From an uncultured Lentisphaerota bacterium (lineage in GTDB: Bacteria; Verrucomicrobiota; Kiritimatiellia; CAIQIC01): a stretch of DNA of 64,000 nt. The position numbers were made by a program, and so were the translations under genes. Below the pieces are notes generated by a model. That model saw only the letters and a list, made by a program, of their open reading frames with translations, was not told where the DNA came from and searched no databases. Positions 53,526 to 63,300 of the stretch are shown here, piece after piece; positions within the stretch are counted from its first letter, which is position 1, and every line of letters starts with the position of its first letter. The DNA is taken from contig CAITZM010000119.1 of NCBI GenBank assembly GCA_903896925.1, positions 28,903 through 92,902 on the forward strand. Direction: 5' to 3'.

Positions 53526-53554
53526 TTGCTCCGCAAAGGACGCGCTGCTAGGCT
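53526..53554 (+). promoter_or_regulatory. putative promoter of the Dabb lipoprotein gene
   Basis: TTGCTC (53526-53531) and TAGGCT (53549-53554) are separated by 17 bases, and TAGGCT is preceded by TGC. The TGCTAGGCT string matches the TGCTAGGTT/TGCTAGTTT ends of the composite elements, although no element is present here. It lies 22 bases before the ATG. Confidence 0.4.
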
Positions 53555-53576
53555 CACGGCAACAGGAGAACAGAAC

Positions 53577-53966
53577 ATGAAGAAGATGGTTATGCTGTGT
53601 CTCGTGCTGATGGTCGGGTTGTTTGCGGGTTGCGCTTCGCCCATCGGGCACACGAATTGGGCGCAGTTGCGGCATGTGGTGATGTTCCAGTTCACCGCCA
53701 ACACCACGCCGGAGCAGGTGAAGGAAATCGAAGCGGCGTTCCGCGCGCTGCCGGCCAAGATCCCCGGCATCGCCGGTTTCGAGTGGGGCACGAACGTCAG
53801 CCCTGAACATCTGAACCAAGGGCTCACGCACTGCTTCCTCCTGACCTTCCGCAGCCAGGCCGACCGTGACGCCTACCTCCCGCATCCCGCGCACAAGGCC
53901 TTCGGCGCGCTGCTCAAGGGGCACGTCGAAAAAGTCACGGTGCTGGATTACTGGGCGCAGCCGTAA
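53577..53966 (+). CDS. Dabb (A/B barrel) domain lipoprotein
   Basis: This 129-residue protein has a signal with a lipobox-like FAGC (cysteine near residue 19), so it is probably membrane-anchored. The rest is one stress-responsive alpha/beta-barrel (Dabb) domain: LRHVVMFQFTANTTPEQVKE, IPGIAGFEWGTNVSPE, and THCFLLTFRSQADRDAYLPH. Dabb proteins are small dimeric ferredoxin-like barrels, and some bind small molecules or act as cyclases. An exported one beside fucose genes could handle a sugar, but that is a guess. The ATG at 53577 follows CAGGAGA. Confidence 0.88.
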   Translation: MKKMVMLCLVLMVGLFAGCASPIGHTNWAQLRHVVMFQFTANTTPEQVKEIEAAFRALPAKIPGIAGFEWGTNVSPEHLNQGLTHCFLLTFRSQADRDAYLPHPAHKAFGALLKGHVEKVTVLDYWAQP

Positions 53967-54402
53967 GCAGGCCGCCCCTCACCTCGGTCCTCTCCCCCGA
54001 GGGGAGAGGAAGGCAGGAGACCCGCACTGGACAACCTCGCTGCGGCCCCTCCAAACGCTACGCAAGCACAGCGTGAGGTCGACAGTTCCGCCATAGTAGT
54101 CCTCACGCTCCGCGTGAGGTTCTGTTGAGCCGCCGCCCGAGGCGGCGGTCCGCTTCTCACGAACGCGGCTACGACTTTGCCTTCCCCTCCTGTGGGCGGG
54201 GCTTCCAGCCCCGCGAGAGCAACTCAACCCCAGGGGTTCGAAGCATGGCCCGCAAAGAAGACAGCCTGCCCGCCCACCCGCCGAGGTGGGTGATGAGGAT
54301 CGGCTGCAAGCCGCTTTTCCGCTGCCGCAGCGTTGCTTTACGGGCTGGCGCGTTTTATCATCCGCGGTCACGAAAAACCTGAACGAGGGGCTGGAGGAAA
54401 CG
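53967..54402. other. repeat-rich intergenic region
   Basis: There is no gene. I see a ctcctcccccgagggg-type dyad at about 53974-54010 (same family as 35349), gcgtgaggt/cctcacgc arms at 54071-54120, gccgccgcccgaggcggcgg at 54130-54149, and the gtgggcggggcttccagccc unit (54191-54217). The last 40 bases carry the ribosome-binding site GGAGGAAA of the next gene. Confidence 0.6.
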
Positions 54403-55296
54403 ATGCAAAATATTCCGGTGTTGCAGGTGTGCGGGCGGTCGCTGGCGGAGGCCTACGAGCAGGGGCTGGTCGCGCTCTACCGCGGCGGCATCCCGTTCCC
54501 GACGCAGTACGACAAGCCCGGCGACCCGCCGAGTCTCGATGCGACGCTGAACCTGACCGTGCTCGAGCCGCTCGCCGAGCCGATGATCCATAAGGCCTTC
54601 CCCGGCGGTATCGAGGATTTGCGCGAGTACGTGATGGAGGTCCAAGGCGCCAAGGACCACTGGGTCAAGAACATGAACGACCCCGCCGACACGCGCTGGG
54701 AATACACCTACCACGGCCGCCTCGCAGCCTACGGCGTCTGGCGTGAGAAGCACGGCGACCGCTCCGAGACCACCGGCCCGTTCAACGTCAACCAGGTCGA
54801 GAAGGTCATCGCCAAGCTCGCCGCGCAGCCGTTCACCCGGCAGGCGCAGATGATCACGTGGATGCCGAACGTGGACCTCGACTGCTACGATCCGCCGTGC
54901 CTCCAGTCGCTCTGGTACCGCATCCTGCCCGACGCCGACGGGACGTGGTGGCTCAACTGCAACGTCCGCTTCCGCAGCAACGACGCGTGGGGCGCGAACT
55001 TCATGAACATGTTCGGCTTCATCCTGTTCAACCGCGACGTGATCGCCGCCGAGGTGGCCAGGCGCTCCGGCCACCGTGTCGAGCTCGGCCGGCTCAACTG
55101 GCAGGCCGACAGCTTCCACATCTACGGCAAGGACCTCGCCCAGGCCCGCCAGCGGCTGTTTGACCGCCTCGACACCACCAAATTCGAGGACCGGGTCTAC
55201 GAATTCTCCAACGAAGACATCCGCGCCATGTATGACGAGGCCGGGCCGCTGGTCACGGCCAAGATCCGCGCCCACGACGCGGAGCGCGGGGTTTGA
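54403..55296 (+). CDS. thymidylate-synthase-like protein
   Basis: This 297-residue cytoplasmic protein has a thymidylate synthase fold signature. The catalytic cysteine is C166 in CYDPPCLQSLW. The phosphate-binding RxSxD set appears as R191, S192 and D194 in RFRSNDAWG, with N202 at the base-selecting position and H239/Y241 in ADSFHIYGKD. The first 140 residues differ from canonical ThyA (LLWFLQG-type segment absent; instead WEYTYHGRLAAYGVW). The Asn suggests a uracil-ring substrate over cytosine. Whether it makes dTMP, or modifies another nucleotide, is open. The ATG follows GGAGGAAA. A VapB-like gene follows after 19 bases. Confidence 0.8.
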   Translation: MQNIPVLQVCGRSLAEAYEQGLVALYRGGIPFPTQYDKPGDPPSLDATLNLTVLEPLAEPMIHKAFPGGIEDLREYVMEVQGAKDHWVKNMNDPADTRWEYTYHGRLAAYGVWREKHGDRSETTGPFNVNQVEKVIAKLAAQPFTRQAQMITWMPNVDLDCYDPPCLQSLWYRILPDADGTWWLNCNVRFRSNDAWGANFMNMFGFILFNRDVIAAEVARRSGHRVELGRLNWQADSFHIYGKDLAQARQRLFDRLDTTKFEDRVYEFSNEDIRAMYDEAGPLVTAKIRAHDAERGV

Positions 55297-55315
55297 CGGA
55301 AACAGATCAAGCTGT

Positions 55316-55510
55316 ATGAAAATGACGATCGATATTGACCGCGCCCTTCTGCAGAGAGCATCAGCATTGACCGGAGTGCAGGGCAACAACACGCTTGTGC
55401 TGATGGGGTTGGAGTCCCTGATTTCGCGGCACAGCGCCAAACGGCTGGCTGCGTTGGGTGGAACGGACAAACGTGCGCACACGATGCCGCGCAGGAGAAG
55501 TGTCCTTTGA
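55316..55510 (+). CDS. VapB-type antitoxin, orphan
   Basis: This 64-residue protein matches the VapB-like antitoxin family: MTIDIDRALLQRASALTG, NNTLVLMGLESLI, a Ser-Ala-(KR)-RLAALGG motif (SAKRLAALGG), and a basic tail (PRRRS). The N-terminal part is a ribbon-helix-helix type DNA-binding dimer unit, and the tail normally folds on the VapC toxin. No PIN-domain VapC follows, because only a 26-codon unrelated frame runs on before a stop. The gene lacks a clear ribosome-binding site. It may be a remnant of a degraded toxin-antitoxin pair or a stand-alone regulator. Confidence 0.8.
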   Translation: MKMTIDIDRALLQRASALTGVQGNNTLVLMGLESLISRHSAKRLAALGGTDKRAHTMPRRRSVL

Positions 55511-55634
55511 TATCGGACGAAGTGTTTCAGGCCCTGGCCGACGTTCTGCCCTGTGCTTTCACTCCTGCCGATGGCGCGCAATAAAGCCTGCGTCGGGGTC
55601 GTTATCCGGCTACGGCCCGGCCGTGGAAAAAACC

Positions 55635-56528
55635 ATGAACACCTGCAGCCTCCGCCTCGCTGTCACTCTTCTCGCTGTCGCTGCATTCTGCGCCGGAGCT
55701 CAGGAAAAACCGCAATCCGCGCCGCGCGACCAGGCGAACCAGAAGACGTTTCGCCGGGCGCCCTTGCCCGAGGGCGTGAAGGTCTTGCGCGATGTCGAGT
55801 ATGTCCCCGGCGGCGGCACGTCGCGCTCGCTGGATCTGTTTCTGCCCGAGTCCGCCCAGCCGCTGCCGCTGGTCGTCTGGATCCACGGGGGCGCCTGGCG
55901 GGCGGGCAGCAAGGATTTCTGCCCCGGTCTGCCGCTGACCGGACACGGTTTCGCCGTCGCCAGCCTCAATTACCGCTTGAGCCAGGAAGCGGTGTTCCCC
56001 GCGCAGCTCGAGGACTGTCGCGCCGCGCTCCGGTTCCTGCGCGACAACGCCAAAAAATACAATCTCGACGCCGGGCATGTCGGCGTCTGGGGCGGCAGCG
56101 CCGGCGGCCACCTCGTCGCGCTGCTCGGCACCACTGGCGGTGGCTCCAACCAGGTTCAGTGTGTCGTGGACTGGTATGGCCCGACCGATCTGACGCCCGA
56201 CGGTCCGGCGCACGGCAATAAAATCGATGTCATCACGCAGTTGCTCGGCGGGACGGTACAGGAGAAGCCCGCCCTCGCCCGGCAGGCCAGCCCGCTCTAT
56301 CAGGTGACCACCAACGCGGCGCCGTTCCTCATCATGCAGGGCGACGCCGACCACACGGTCAATCCCGAACACAGCCAGCGGCTGCACGCCGCCCTGCAAA
56401 AGGCCGGCGTGGAGTCAGCCCTGAAAATCCTGCCCGGCGCCGGCCATGGCGGACCGCAATTCACGAGCGACGAGAACCGCAAGCTGGTCGAGGATTTCTT
56501 CCGCAAGCACCTCGTCGGCGCGAAGTGA
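55635..56528 (+). CDS. secreted alpha/beta-hydrolase esterase (HSL/BD-FAE-like)
   Basis: This 297-residue protein has a signal peptide (LRLAVTLLAVAAFCAGAQ). It carries the HSL-type oxyanion motif WIHGGAWRAG, the nucleophile elbow VGVWGGSAGGHL with S155, an acid region FLIMQGDADHTVN with D-x-x-V, and LPGAGHGGPQF with the catalytic His. These bifunctional carboxylesterase/feruloyl esterase-like enzymes deacylate small esters or glycans. The ATG at 55635 follows GTGGAAAA. It converges with the GH5-like gene, and ten bases separate the stops. The gene is not in an operon with VapB, as 124 bases intervene. Confidence 0.87.
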   Translation: MNTCSLRLAVTLLAVAAFCAGAQEKPQSAPRDQANQKTFRRAPLPEGVKVLRDVEYVPGGGTSRSLDLFLPESAQPLPLVVWIHGGAWRAGSKDFCPGLPLTGHGFAVASLNYRLSQEAVFPAQLEDCRAALRFLRDNAKKYNLDAGHVGVWGGSAGGHLVALLGTTGGGSNQVQCVVDWYGPTDLTPDGPAHGNKIDVITQLLGGTVQEKPALARQASPLYQVTTNAAPFLIMQGDADHTVNPEHSQRLHAALQKAGVESALKILPGAGHGGPQFTSDENRKLVEDFFRKHLVGAK

Positions 56529-56538
56529 TGTGCGACGA

Positions 56539-58923
56539 CTAGCGGACGCGCTCGATCCGATAACGGCCCGGCAGCGCCTCGAACACGGGCACGTCCCCGG
56601 GCGTCGCAACCGGCGTGGCGCGTCCCGCCTCCACGCGTGAAACCTTCACGTGGTTTTGCCAACCGGGCAGATGCAGCGTGAACCGGTGAGGCGTGCTGTA
56701 ATCGAGACGGCAGACCTTTTCGCCCATGCCTTTGCGGTGGGTGTTCCACGGCGGCAACACAAACGTGGCGTCGGGATTGATCTCGATGTCGATGGCGGTG
56801 GTGCCCACCTCGACGAAGTAGGCGCCCGTGCCGTCATAGGTCACCTGCGGTGAGCTGCCGCAGGCCACGATGCGGCGAACTGTGGGATTTGTTGGGAAGG
56901 GTGCCCAGGTGGTCGCCCGCGACTGCATGTAGGCATCCGCGGTCTGGAGGAGACTGACGTTGTTGGTGCAGGACACCGCGCACGGGCCATAGATGCGGTT
57001 GTCGGCGCCGCGCGCTTCGAACGGAGCAAAGCGCGGCGTGCGGGCGAACAGTTCGCCGGCGATGGTGAAGCTCACGGCCTTCTGCGGCGTGCAGTAGAGG
57101 TTCAGGTGGTGCGAGCCGCTGAGATACTCGGCCGTCGGGGTCAGCGAGTAGGTCCACATCTGCGCGATCTGCACGCCGAGCGCGCGGAACAGCCGCGCCA
57201 TGGCCGGGTAGAGGTAGCTGGACTGGTTGAAGAACGTCTCGTACTCGTAAACCACCTTGGCCTTGCCGGCGAACCGTTTTCCCAGCGCCCAGCGCAGCCG
57301 CTCGTAGTCGGCATAGTGCTTGTCCAGAAACGGCAGGTAGTTGCGTCCGCTCAAGTCCACCGGGTGGTTCCAGTAGGGCTCCTGCACGTCGGCTTGCCCG
57401 GGGTAGAGGCAGAACGAAACCACATCTACCGCGCTCTCCGCGACCGCCTGGAATACGTCCTCGTGTCCGGCGACCATCTGCGGCCAGTTGAGGTTCCAGG
57501 CGATCGGTTTCGGGGAGCCGGTGCTGCGTATGACCGTGCACATCCGGTCCAGATAGGCGCGGACCTGGTCGTGCCGGAACGCCAGATACTGGAGGTCCGG
57601 GCTGTTGGTGCAGCCTTGGGCGGCGCACCACTGTGCAAAAGTCCGGCGCAGGGGCGCATACCGGGGTTCCGAGGTGAGCGCCAGGTAGTCCACGTAGTCC
57701 GGCTCGTTGGCGATTTCGAAGATGGCCACCGCGGGCTCGGTTTTATAGGGTGTCTTGGTGTAGCGGTTTTCGCGCTCCAGCAACGCACGGATGTAGCGGG
57801 CGCTTTGGTCGACGAGCGCCGGATCCACGATCCAATCGCGGTGGTCGCGGCCGGCCATGAACGAGTCCTTGAAATAGAAATGGCCCATGGTGTTCATCAG
57901 CGTCAGATAGACGTAGAGGCCGCGTGCGCGGCAGCCGGCGATGGTGTAGTCGAGCACATCGAGGAACACGCTGTCACGCAGGTTGCCCTCGGCATCGCTG
58001 AAGTCCGACGGCAGCAGGTGCATGCGGATCACGCCGGCGTTGAGGCGGACGAGCTCGTCGAGATTGCGGTCGGCGATTTGCTTGAGCGCAGCCGCCTCCA
58101 GCGGGATGCCGCACGGTTTCATCCGGCACTCGTACTCCCAGTTGAGCGCGGTCTGGAGGTTGACGCCCCACAGCGCCACTTCGCTGCCGTCGGCGTAGAC
58201 CAGAGCGCCGTTCCGGCAGCTGATGGGCCGCAGCGGTGCAGGTTGACCGATCATTCCGGTCCGCACCGCGGCTAGATCGATTTCGTCGCGTCGAGGGGCG
58301 CGCACCAAGGCGAGCGCACGCTGGAGTGCGGGCGGCACCTGTTTCAGCCTCGTCACGGTCACCTCGTCCAGCCAGCTCGTCCCGGCGAACCCCTGATAGG
58401 GTTTGCCCTGCGCGCCGGGAAACCACTCGAAGCGCACGCGGTCGTGGTCGGCGGAGTTGAACAGGAAGGTCACGCGCGTCCAGTTGGTGCCTGCGTTGGA
58501 CGCGACCGCCGCCAGCGGTTTCCAGTCCAGCGTCATGACGGCCAGCACGGGGTTCAGCCGGCCCTCTGCGCGCACCCAGACGGCCACCTCATAGGTCGCG
58601 TCCGGCTCGACCGCGACGATCTGGTCGAGATGGGCGTTGTCGCTGCCGGCCGTTGTCCTGCTGTAGCGCGCGCCCCGCGAACCGCCGCGCCCCTGGCCGT
58701 TCTCGACGCTGACGCGGGCGTCGGATTTGCCATGGAGGAAGAGCCCCCAGTCCTGCATTTTATCCGTCCAGGCGAACGCCGGCGCCGGACGCTCGAAGTC
58801 GCCGTTCGCGAGCAAGCCGCGTGGCGCTTCGATCCGGACGGCTTCTGCGGCGTGCGCGTGCCAACCCGGCGACAAGGCGGCCAGCAACGCGGTTACACCC
58901 AAACCCAGGTAGTTGTTTCTCAT
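56539..58923 (-). CDS. secreted GH5-like glycosidase with N-terminal CBM-like domain
   Basis: This 794-residue protein has a signal peptide (GVTALLAALSPGWHAHA). Residues of about 35-195 form a CBM4/9-like sandwich (LLANGDFERPAPAFAWTD, split; ATYEVAVWVRAEG). A GH5/clan-A TIM barrel follows from about 230: NAGVIRMHLLPSDF, RGLYVYLTLMN, and the acid/base E407 in VAIFEIANEPDY. The candidate nucleophile is E560 or E562 in KVVYEYETFF. The last 150 residues are beta-rich. The target is not assignable. No clear ribosome-binding site precedes the ATG. It is alone on the minus strand. Confidence 0.82.
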   Translation of the reverse strand: MRNNYLGLGVTALLAALSPGWHAHAAEAVRIEAPRGLLANGDFERPAPAFAWTDKMQDWGLFLHGKSDARVSVENGQGRGGSRGARYSRTTAGSDNAHLDQIVAVEPDATYEVAVWVRAEGRLNPVLAVMTLDWKPLAAVASNAGTNWTRVTFLFNSADHDRVRFEWFPGAQGKPYQGFAGTSWLDEVTVTRLKQVPPALQRALALVRAPRRDEIDLAAVRTGMIGQPAPLRPISCRNGALVYADGSEVALWGVNLQTALNWEYECRMKPCGIPLEAAALKQIADRNLDELVRLNAGVIRMHLLPSDFSDAEGNLRDSVFLDVLDYTIAGCRARGLYVYLTLMNTMGHFYFKDSFMAGRDHRDWIVDPALVDQSARYIRALLERENRYTKTPYKTEPAVAIFEIANEPDYVDYLALTSEPRYAPLRRTFAQWCAAQGCTNSPDLQYLAFRHDQVRAYLDRMCTVIRSTGSPKPIAWNLNWPQMVAGHEDVFQAVAESAVDVVSFCLYPGQADVQEPYWNHPVDLSGRNYLPFLDKHYADYERLRWALGKRFAGKAKVVYEYETFFNQSSYLYPAMARLFRALGVQIAQMWTYSLTPTAEYLSGSHHLNLYCTPQKAVSFTIAGELFARTPRFAPFEARGADNRIYGPCAVSCTNNVSLLQTADAYMQSRATTWAPFPTNPTVRRIVACGSSPQVTYDGTGAYFVEVGTTAIDIEINPDATFVLPPWNTHRKGMGEKVCRLDYSTPHRFTLHLPGWQNHVKVSRVEAGRATPVATPGDVPVFEALPGRYRIERVR

Positions 58924-59310
58924 GATTTTATGGCGGCGTTAAGATTTGGACGGGCACTGCGCTCAAGACCGACGGGCCTTCAGGAATACACGGCCTGCGG
59001 CACGGCGTACGCCGCGGGATGAATCACGACGGCACCGCAGGATACCATCAGCCCCTTGGCCCTGCGACCCCTGGCTATCTACAGCGTTGGAGTCGCGCAG
59101 CGCGGGCTGGCTGCGGTGCGGGCCTGCCGCCTCCATCGTGTCCGAAGGCGGAGGTGCGGCTCGTCCACCCTACGGTTCGTGCGGCAAGCTCCTGGCCCCG
59201 TCGGACAACCCAGGCAGTTTGAATTTATTTTGTACATGCCGTCGCCGCAATTAACCTTGCCAGCCCTGCGGATTTCGGGCATGGAATGCGTCGCGCATAA
59301 CGGAGCACCC
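58924..59310. other. intergenic region between divergent genes
   Basis: No gene is supported. An AT-rich patch at 59219-59236 (ttgaatttattttgtaca) may hold a promoter for the zinc-ribbon gene. A GC-rich tract with gcgcagcgcgggctggctgc sits at about 59095-59115. No composite element copy was found here. Confidence 0.4.
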
Positions 59311-60078
59311 ATGAAAATAAAATGCCCATTCTGCCGGAACATCTATGATCCCGAGGCGTGCGATAACACGTGCCCGGCATGCAACAAGAGACTGATGGTG
59401 TCGGTGTTCAAAAAGAAGCCGGAAGGCAAACCCGGTGGCGGACCGCCCACGACGATCAAGCCGATGACGGTCCCCCCGACACCGCCGCCAGCGACCGTAC
59501 CGCCGCCGCCCGCGCCGCCCCCGCCACCTGTGCCGCCGCCGCAGCCAGCCGTTAATCCGGCGACGGAGTTTGTTGCACCCAAAGCGCCGATCATCATGCC
59601 TCCGGTCCAACTGGTGTCGGCCAAATCAGCGCAGACCCAGAAGGTGACGGAAGAGCACATTGTGGCGACGCCTGCGCCTAAGCTGAACAAGGTGGTGGTG
59701 CCCGCACCTGTCGTGCCGGTCGCTGCGCCGGTTGCACCAGCGCCGGTGACTGCACCGCCGCCGCCCGCACCAGAACCCGTGCCGTCGCACGCGGAGAAAA
59801 AATCCGCGCACCACGGGCATCCGAAGACCAGCCTGGATCTGGTCATCTCGCTCCAGCAGGGCACGGGCGAGGACTGGGACGCGGTGATCCGCGTACCGGT
59901 GCAGGTGTTCAAGCTGGCGAACCTGATCCCGGCGCGCGCCCGCGAGGCGATCGAGTCCGAGGGCATCGCCTTCGAGGAACTGCGCAAGGCCGTCGAGCAC
60001 GCCGAGCACCCCGGTCCGCTGCTGGACATCCAGACGCAGAAGCAACGCGTCCATATCACCATCGAGCCGCACGCTTGA
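59311..60078 (+). CDS. zinc-ribbon, proline-rich protein with SHOCT-like C-terminal domain
   Basis: This 255-residue protein has three parts. Residues 1-30 are a zinc ribbon with CPFC and CPAC pairs. Residues of about 40-170 are a low-complexity Pro/Ala/Val linker. Residues 180-255 (SLDLVISLQQGTGEDWDAV, VRVPVQVFKLANLIPARARE, LLDIQTQKQRVHITIEPHA) resemble the small domain of YvlB/LiaX-type membrane-stress proteins, whose pattern is a V-x-V-P strand, a Gly-x-(E/D)-x-x-x-L helix and a final V-x-I-x-(V/I)-E strand. There is no signal peptide or membrane helix, so it is cytoplasmic. A regulatory or signalling adaptor is possible. The ATG at 59311 follows GGAG. Confidence 0.7.
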   Translation: MKIKCPFCRNIYDPEACDNTCPACNKRLMVSVFKKKPEGKPGGGPPTTIKPMTVPPTPPPATVPPPPAPPPPPVPPPQPAVNPATEFVAPKAPIIMPPVQLVSAKSAQTQKVTEEHIVATPAPKLNKVVVPAPVVPVAAPVAPAPVTAPPPPAPEPVPSHAEKKSAHHGHPKTSLDLVISLQQGTGEDWDAVIRVPVQVFKLANLIPARAREAIESEGIAFEELRKAVEHAEHPGPLLDIQTQKQRVHITIEPHA

Positions 60079-60394
60079 GCCAGACACGGCGGTCCGACCA
60101 CCGTGGGCCGGCAAGCTCTGCGCCCCTTGGTGCGCGGAGTGATCGCGCATAGGTTGCATCAACAATTGCAACGACTCAGGCTTCCTCTGCGTGGGCGGGG
60201 TTTCCAACCCCGCGCCCCCGCTTCAAGTGCCATGTCACAGGCAGTGTGGGTCTGGCTTCTCCCAGTAGGAGCAGGCTCTGGCCCGCGGTCTTTGGCGGGT
60301 GTGGCGGCAATAAGCCGGCCGGGTTCCCGTTCTACTTGCGACGCGTGGCGCCGGGTGTGCTTTCCGCACCTCGTCGTCTGAATCCGGGAACTTT
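60079..60394. other. intergenic region with repeat unit
   Basis: No gene is supported in these 316 bases. The gtgggcggggtttccaaccc unit, continuing cgcg (60189-60214), is a copy of the family at 54191-54217. Ahead of the next gene there is no obvious promoter, and its ribosome-binding site is GGGAA. Confidence 0.5.
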
Positions 60395-63300
60395 ATGAAG
60401 CATCGCATGTGGTATTGGGTGGCCGGCTTGGCGGCGGGCGTCGTGATGGCGGACGACAGCGCGCCGTACTTCGTCAAGCAGGAATCGTGGCTGGCAACGG
60501 TGGTGGCGTCGCGCACGGCGCTGGCCGGCCAGGAAACGCAAGCGTTGCAGGCCGCGCAAGCCCGCAAGCTGGGCGATCCGCTGCTCAAGGCCTTCGATGC
60601 GCAGGATTTTTCCGCGACCGGCCAGGACGAGCCGCGGACGCTGAAGCTGTGCGTGGCGGGGCTGAAAAAAGTCTTCCTCGGCAGCTGCGGCCCGCGTCCG
60701 TTGGTCGTCAGCGACGCGCGCCTGCTCAAGACGCAAGGCGGCGCGGTCGCGCTCACCGCCGCGCATATTTCACTCACCAAGATTGACCAGTACGGGAATC
60801 TGCGCCACGACAAGGAGGCGAATTGGAAGCCGGTCAAGAGCGGCCGGCGCGTTTTCACTCACGGCATGGAACTCAACCGCAGCGAGGTGGCGCTGGAGCT
60901 CGGCGGTAAATATGAGTCGCTGGAGTTAACCCTCGGCGTCCCCAACGAAAATCCCAACGACAAACGGCCGACGCGCGTCTGGGTCTCGTGCGAATCGGTG
61001 GCGCAGCAGGAAATGCGGCACAGCGCGGCGGTCGAAAAAATATGGACGCTGGCCGCCGGGGCGTTCCCCGGGCCGGTGGCGCACCGCGAGCGCTGGCTGG
61101 AGGAAGCCGCCGACATCTGGCGGACGCCGTGGCAAAGCGGCGACTGGAGCGAGCTCGCCGGGCGCTACGCGAAACGTTGCGGCAAGCTGTCCAGCCCGGC
61201 GCGGGAGCTGGCCAAGCGCTGCCAGAGCCTGGCGGACGTGGAAGCCGTGCGCGGCCTGTTTTATGTGCCGCACGCCGAGGAGCGCCTCGCGCTGGCGGAG
61301 AAAACGCTCGCCTACGTCGAGCAGAGCGCGCCGCGTCCCGAGTTCGCCGCGCAGCTCAAGGCGCTGCAGGCGCAATTGTCCGCCGCAAGCGCAGGGCAAA
61401 TTTCCGGCGAAAAACTGTATGCGCAGGCGTGTGTGCTGCGGCGCAACATCATCCTCTCGCATCCACTTCTGGATTTCCCCTCGCTGCTGATCAACAAGCG
61501 CAGTGGCCACCTGCCGGAGCACATGTGCGACCAGTACCTCGGCCGCCACTCGCAGGTGGCGCCCGGCCTCGTGCTGCTCGAAAACTGGAAGGAGCAGCCG
61601 CAGCAAACCGTGCTGCTCGCCGGCCAGCTGCCGAAGGGCGCGACCTTGCAGCCCGACCTCGCGCCCGACGGCAAACGCGTGCTGTTCGCGTTCGCCGATC
61701 ACGAGAACCCGCGCGGCGTGAAGGACAGCCAGTTGCGCGGCTACTTCATCTACGAATATGCCTTCGACACGAAAAAAGTGCGGCAGGTCACCGGCACCGC
61801 GCGCGATCCGCTGGAAGGTCGCGACGGCCGGGAGACCGTGCTCATCGAGGACACCGATCCGTGCTATCTTCCGGATGGCGGCATCGCGTTCATCTCCACG
61901 CGCAGCCAGCAGTACGGCCGCTGCCACGGCAGCCGCTATGTGCCGTCCTACACGCTCTACCGCTGCGACACCGGGGGCGGCAACATCCGCGCTCTCTCCT
62001 TCAACGAGTCCAACGAATGGGCGCCGAGCGTGCTGTCCGACGGCTCGCTCGTCTATTGTCGCTGGGATTATGTGGACCGCCACGATGTGCAGTTCCAGAG
62101 CCTCTGGACGATCCGTCCCGACGGCACGCAGACCGCGCACTACTACGGCAACAACTCCGCCGCGCCGTGCCTCATCAGCGAGGCGCAGGTGATTCCCGGC
62201 TCGCACAAGACCGTCAGCACCTGCGGCGCGCACCACGGCCAGACCTTCGGCACGCTCGTCACGGTGGATCCGCGCAAGGGCCAGGAAGGCGGCGAGCCCC
62301 TGACGTGGATCACGCCCGAGTTGAGCTTCCCGGAATCCGGCGTGCCCGCGGGCATCTCGCGCGCGGCCCTGCCGCCCGCCGAGGACGCGCATGGCGGCCG
62401 CGCCGGTTCGCCGTGGCCGCTCAGCGAGGATCTCTTTCTCTGCGCCTACCAGCAGGGCCCGGACCGTAACGCCTTGCATGCCATCTACCTCGTGGACACG
62501 CTCGGCGGCCGTGAGTTGATCTGCGCCGACGACACCATCTCGTGCTGCGATCCGATCCCGCTGCGCCCGCGTGCCCAGCCGCCCGCGATCCAATCCACGA
62601 TCGCGGAGAAAAGCGTGGAAAAGACGGGCGTATTCTCCGTCGAAGACGTCTATCAAAGCTCGACGCCGTTTCCGCGCGGGACGATCAAGGCGCTGCGCAT
62701 CAACCAGATCATCAGCAAGCCGACGCGTTCCTCGCCGACGCGCAGCCTCGTGGCCAACCAGCTGGTCAAGAAAGTGCTCGGCACCGTGCAGGTTAATGCC
62801 GACGGCTCCGTCGCCTTCGAGGCGCCTTCCGACCAGGCGCTGCAATTCCAGCTGCTCGACGAGCACGGCATGGCCGTGCTGACCATGCGCAGCCTCGTCT
62901 ATCTCCAGCCTGGCGAAAAGGCCGCGTGCGTCGGCTGCCACGAGCCGCGCAACAGCGCGCCGCCGCCGGCCGCCAACCCGCGCCTGCAGATCCAGCAGAT
63001 CACTCCGCCCGCCGGCCCGCGCTACGCCGGCGGCTTCAGCTATATGCGCTCCGTCCAGCCGGTGCTCGACCGCCACTGCATCAGCTGCCACGGGCTCGAG
63101 AAGACGGCGGGCGGGCTCGACCTGACAGGTGAATTTTCCCGGCCGGATCCCGCTCAACCGCGCAAAAAACAGCGCACCGAATTCAGCAGCTCCTATCTCG
63201 CGCTGCTCGGCAAGCCCGGCCTGGTTGCGCTCGCGCAGCGCAACGTGCAGACCGCGTTCAGCAAGCCGAAGGATTATTACGCCGCCGCCGGTCGCCTTGC

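Noticed and set aside
55507..55584. Short frame after VapB that could be a toxin remnant
   Set aside because: It gives 25 residues (LISDEVFQALADV...) without the PIN-domain opening or acidic residues, and starts only at a TTG.
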